Assembly: GCF_040529045.1 (NCBI RefSeq)
Contig: NZ_CP131914.1
Coordinates: 3,952,501 to 4,016,500, forward strand
DNA from: Xanthomonas indica
GTDB taxonomy: Bacteria; Pseudomonadota; Gammaproteobacteria; Xanthomonadales; Xanthomonadaceae
DNA: 64,000 bases
Direction of reading: 5' to 3'
The notes under the pieces were generated by a model. That model was not told where the DNA came from, did not search any database, and was given only the letters and a program-made list of their open reading frames with translations. Position numbers and translations under genes: made by a program. This document shows positions 63,001 through 64,000 of this stretch, one piece after another; the stretch's first letter is position 1; every line of letters begins with the position of its first letter.

Positions 63001-64000
63001 CGGTGGGCGCATCGGCGTCGCGGTGCGCGGCGTCGTGATCCGGTCCCTGCGTCGCTTCCGCGTGTGCGGACGCATCCTGGCTGTCGTTCGCCTGCGCGTC
63101 GGTTGCCTGGTCCTCGCCATCGCGGTCTGCTGCCGTGTGGTCGAACGCCTGCGCATCCTGCGCGTGGACGGCTGCGCCCTGGGTGTCCTCCGCCTGTGCG
63201 TCGATCGCGTGAGCCTGGGCATCACCGTCCGCCGCCGCGTGATCGAGTACCTGCGCATCCTGCGCGTGCGCGGCTGCGTCCTGGGTCTCCTCGGTTTGCG
63301 CATCGGTCGCGCGATCCTCGGAACCCTGCGCCTCGCCATCGTGTTCCGGCGCTTGCAGTTCCTGCGCATCGACTTGGGTGCCGGTGGCAGCATCGGCGGC
63401 GATCGCATCCGCGGTCGCGTCCGGCTCCGCGCCCGGGTCCAGCGCCTCCGGCGCCGACTCGGCCGGCACCTGCTCGGCGCTCAATGGCGCCTCGACCGTC
63501 AGCTCGTCGAGCTGGCCCTCCTGCGCCAATGCCGCCTGTTCGTCGGCCTCGCGGTCGTCGTGCGTCGTCGCGTCGACCGATGCCGTGTCGTGGCTCGGTG
63601 GCTGGTCCTGCGCGGACGCCTCTGCCGCAGGCGACGCGTGCTCGCTCGCCGATGCCGGCACGGCCGCCTCAGCATCAGCATCAGCATCGAGCGTGGCCCC
63701 GGCTTCAGCCTGCGTGGACTCCGTTATCGCGTCCGCGGAGACGTCGACAGCACGCTGGTCGGAGGCGCGTTCGTCGGCCTGCCCGGCCGCGTCGTCCGCC
63801 GGCAGCGTCTCGTGCAGATGCGCGGCATCGCCCACGAACGCCGACAGGTCGTCGGCCGCGGTGAGTTCCACCGCCTGCACAGCCTGTGCATCCAGGCCGG
63901 CGTCGGCCGGTGCCGACGCGGACAGGTCTTCCTCGTCCTCGTCGTACGCGATCGGCGGCCACTGCACTTCCGGCAGCGTGTCCACCAGCGCACGCAGGCG
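60035..64000 (-). CDS. chpA: ChpA/PilL-type hybrid histidine kinase, C-terminal two-thirds
   Basis: The gene runs off the right edge; about 1320 residues are visible, and the true start lies outside the window. From left to right in protein order there is a long acidic Ala/Asp/Glu linker that contains three 34-residue tandem units (bases 63005-63310). An HPt domain follows (phospho-His codon at 62249-62251 in LHTLKGGARM). The kinase core has HMLRNSVAHGLE (N-box) and a CheW-like domain. A C-terminal receiver has its Asp codon at 60260-60262 in LLDIEMPRMDG. The protein phosphorylates PilG/PilH-type response regulators and controls type IV pilus behaviour. The HPt number is incomplete because of the edge. 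Confidence 0.9.
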   Translation of the reverse strand, partial: RLRALVDTLPEVQWPPIAYDEDEEDLSASAPADAGLDAQAVQAVELTAADDLSAFVGDAAHLHETLPADDAAGQADERASDQRAVDVSADAITESTQAEAGATLDADADAEAAVPASASEHASPAAEASAQDQPPSHDTASVDATTHDDREADEQAALAQEGQLDELTVEAPLSAEQVPAESAPEALDPGAEPDATADAIAADAATGTQVDAQELQAPEHDGEAQGSEDRATDAQTEETQDAAAHAQDAQVLDHAAADGDAQAHAIDAQAEDTQGAAVHAQDAQAFDHTAADRDGEDQATDAQANDSQDASAHAEATQGPDHDAAHRDADAPTDDAAEAHEQQLNEEAPAIGLRQQPSASSSGWRHDGTASANDDTEAAAEHGDATPDGASHPDEVTDADGAASLAADAAGAHTDAEAQAEHVEPIDGARDGAPQDAALAADHATHVPPSDTAEAADTHHAASDEAHHAPQADTAQDDTTTAADAGAAASADDLHEDTHQHGSEAAASAPSEVDAAHAAADGARIDLSAADLGPLDFADLDRELVDIFVDEGKDLLDHCDRLIAELRAAPQDRDVLGGLQRDLHTLKGGARMAGINAIGDLGHGIESLLEAVAAHRTELDRQDVQLLERGFDRLHQLLTLTGNHRAVAMPQDLIGAFDARTHGQVPAVAGDAEADAAPPVAMADAALTTAALAAVAAPLSAPLPVEGALDDESTIARPMQEQVRVRADLLDRLVNHAGEVAIYRSRLEQQLGAFRGAMAELDRTNARLRDQLRRLDLETEAQIVARYQREQDQAEQSFDPLELDRFSTLQQLSRALNESAADLGGLQGVLDDLARQYDGLLQQQSRVSSELQDGLMRARMVPFDGLVPRLRRVVRQAASETGKQVHLSLEGTHGELDRNVLDRMVAPLEHMLRNSVAHGLEAPEQRRAAGKAEEGNIAIRLRREGSEIVLEVADDGAGLDREAIRRRAEQRGLVAADAALSDDELDALIFAPGFSTYDQVSQLAGRGVGMDVVRNEVRQLGGSVDIHSVRGQGVTFTLRLPQTLAVTQAVFVQIGDTTFAVPVASVSGIGRIGRERFEAGTGGYRYSGEEYALYDLGSLVGQAPARAEGQAQVPLLLVRAGDLRAAVAIDQVLGNREIVVKPVGLQIASVPGIYGATITGDGRVVVILDIAPLVRRYLAQPQRPVVEAVPTEQRRVPLVMVVDDSLTMRKVTGRVLERHNFDVVSARDGVEALERLEERVPDLMLLDIEMPRMDGYELATAMRADQRYTAVPIVMITSRSGEKHRQRAFELGVQRYLGKPYQELDLMRNVYDLLGIARVRE

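Overview
The window is high-GC gammaproteobacterial DNA that reads as Xanthomonas (Xanthomonadaceae). Supporting signs are TIGR01782-type TonB-dependent receptors, an N-glycan utilisation cluster with the same family order as the X. campestris nix genes, Pil/Chp chemosensory genes, R-body genes, and two families of short palindromic repeats scattered between genes. The species cannot be fixed from the sequence alone.

Left part (1-32230). After the 3' end of rsmE comes a glucokinase gene, divergent from a long plus-strand carbohydrate locus. Its order is TonB receptor, GH29, GH18, GH20, GH2, GH3, second TonB receptor, GH35, APC permease, PfkB kinase, GH4, GH125, GH92, GH35. GH29-18-20-2-3 and GH125-92-35 match nixE-nixI and nixJ-nixL, an outer-membrane and periplasmic assembly that trims plant N-glycans. 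The block between nixI and nixJ (receptor, GH35, permease, kinase, GH4) looks like a second import module in which a sugar is phosphorylated in the cytoplasm before a GH4 enzyme acts. A LacI-type palindrome with a weaker relative marks the glk/receptor promoter region. A Tat-exported glycosylasparaginase at 50 kb, next to cutC, could supply the last step (GlcNAc-Asn cleavage). A second GH29 and a divergent sialidase-fold gene lie at 46-49 kb.

Middle part (32.2-41.3 kb) is an accessory island of lower GC. It holds three attC sites of a chromosomal integron without an integrase, with small cassette genes between them. The last cassette encodes a HEPN-like protein. Three directly oriented copies of a ~130-bp element with near-inverted ends then bracket two defence-like modules: a frameshifted zinc-hook ABC ATPase, and a DNA methyltransferase plus PD-(D/E)XK nuclease plus SymE-type toxin. 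A small exported protein follows.

Right part (41.4-64 kb). A zinc-free-type quinone/alcohol dehydrogenase lies divergent from an HxlR regulator. Next come an R-body (RebB) cluster with one decayed copy, the GH29/sialidase pair, cutC plus glycosylasparaginase, and a secreted RHS-repeat toxin with a membrane immunity candidate. Downstream of the RHS gene is an orphan, displaced RHS tip with its own lipoprotein partner. The window ends in chpC-chpB-chpA (type IV pilus chemosensory system), and chpA runs off the right edge.

All names rest on motifs read by eye; no database search was run.
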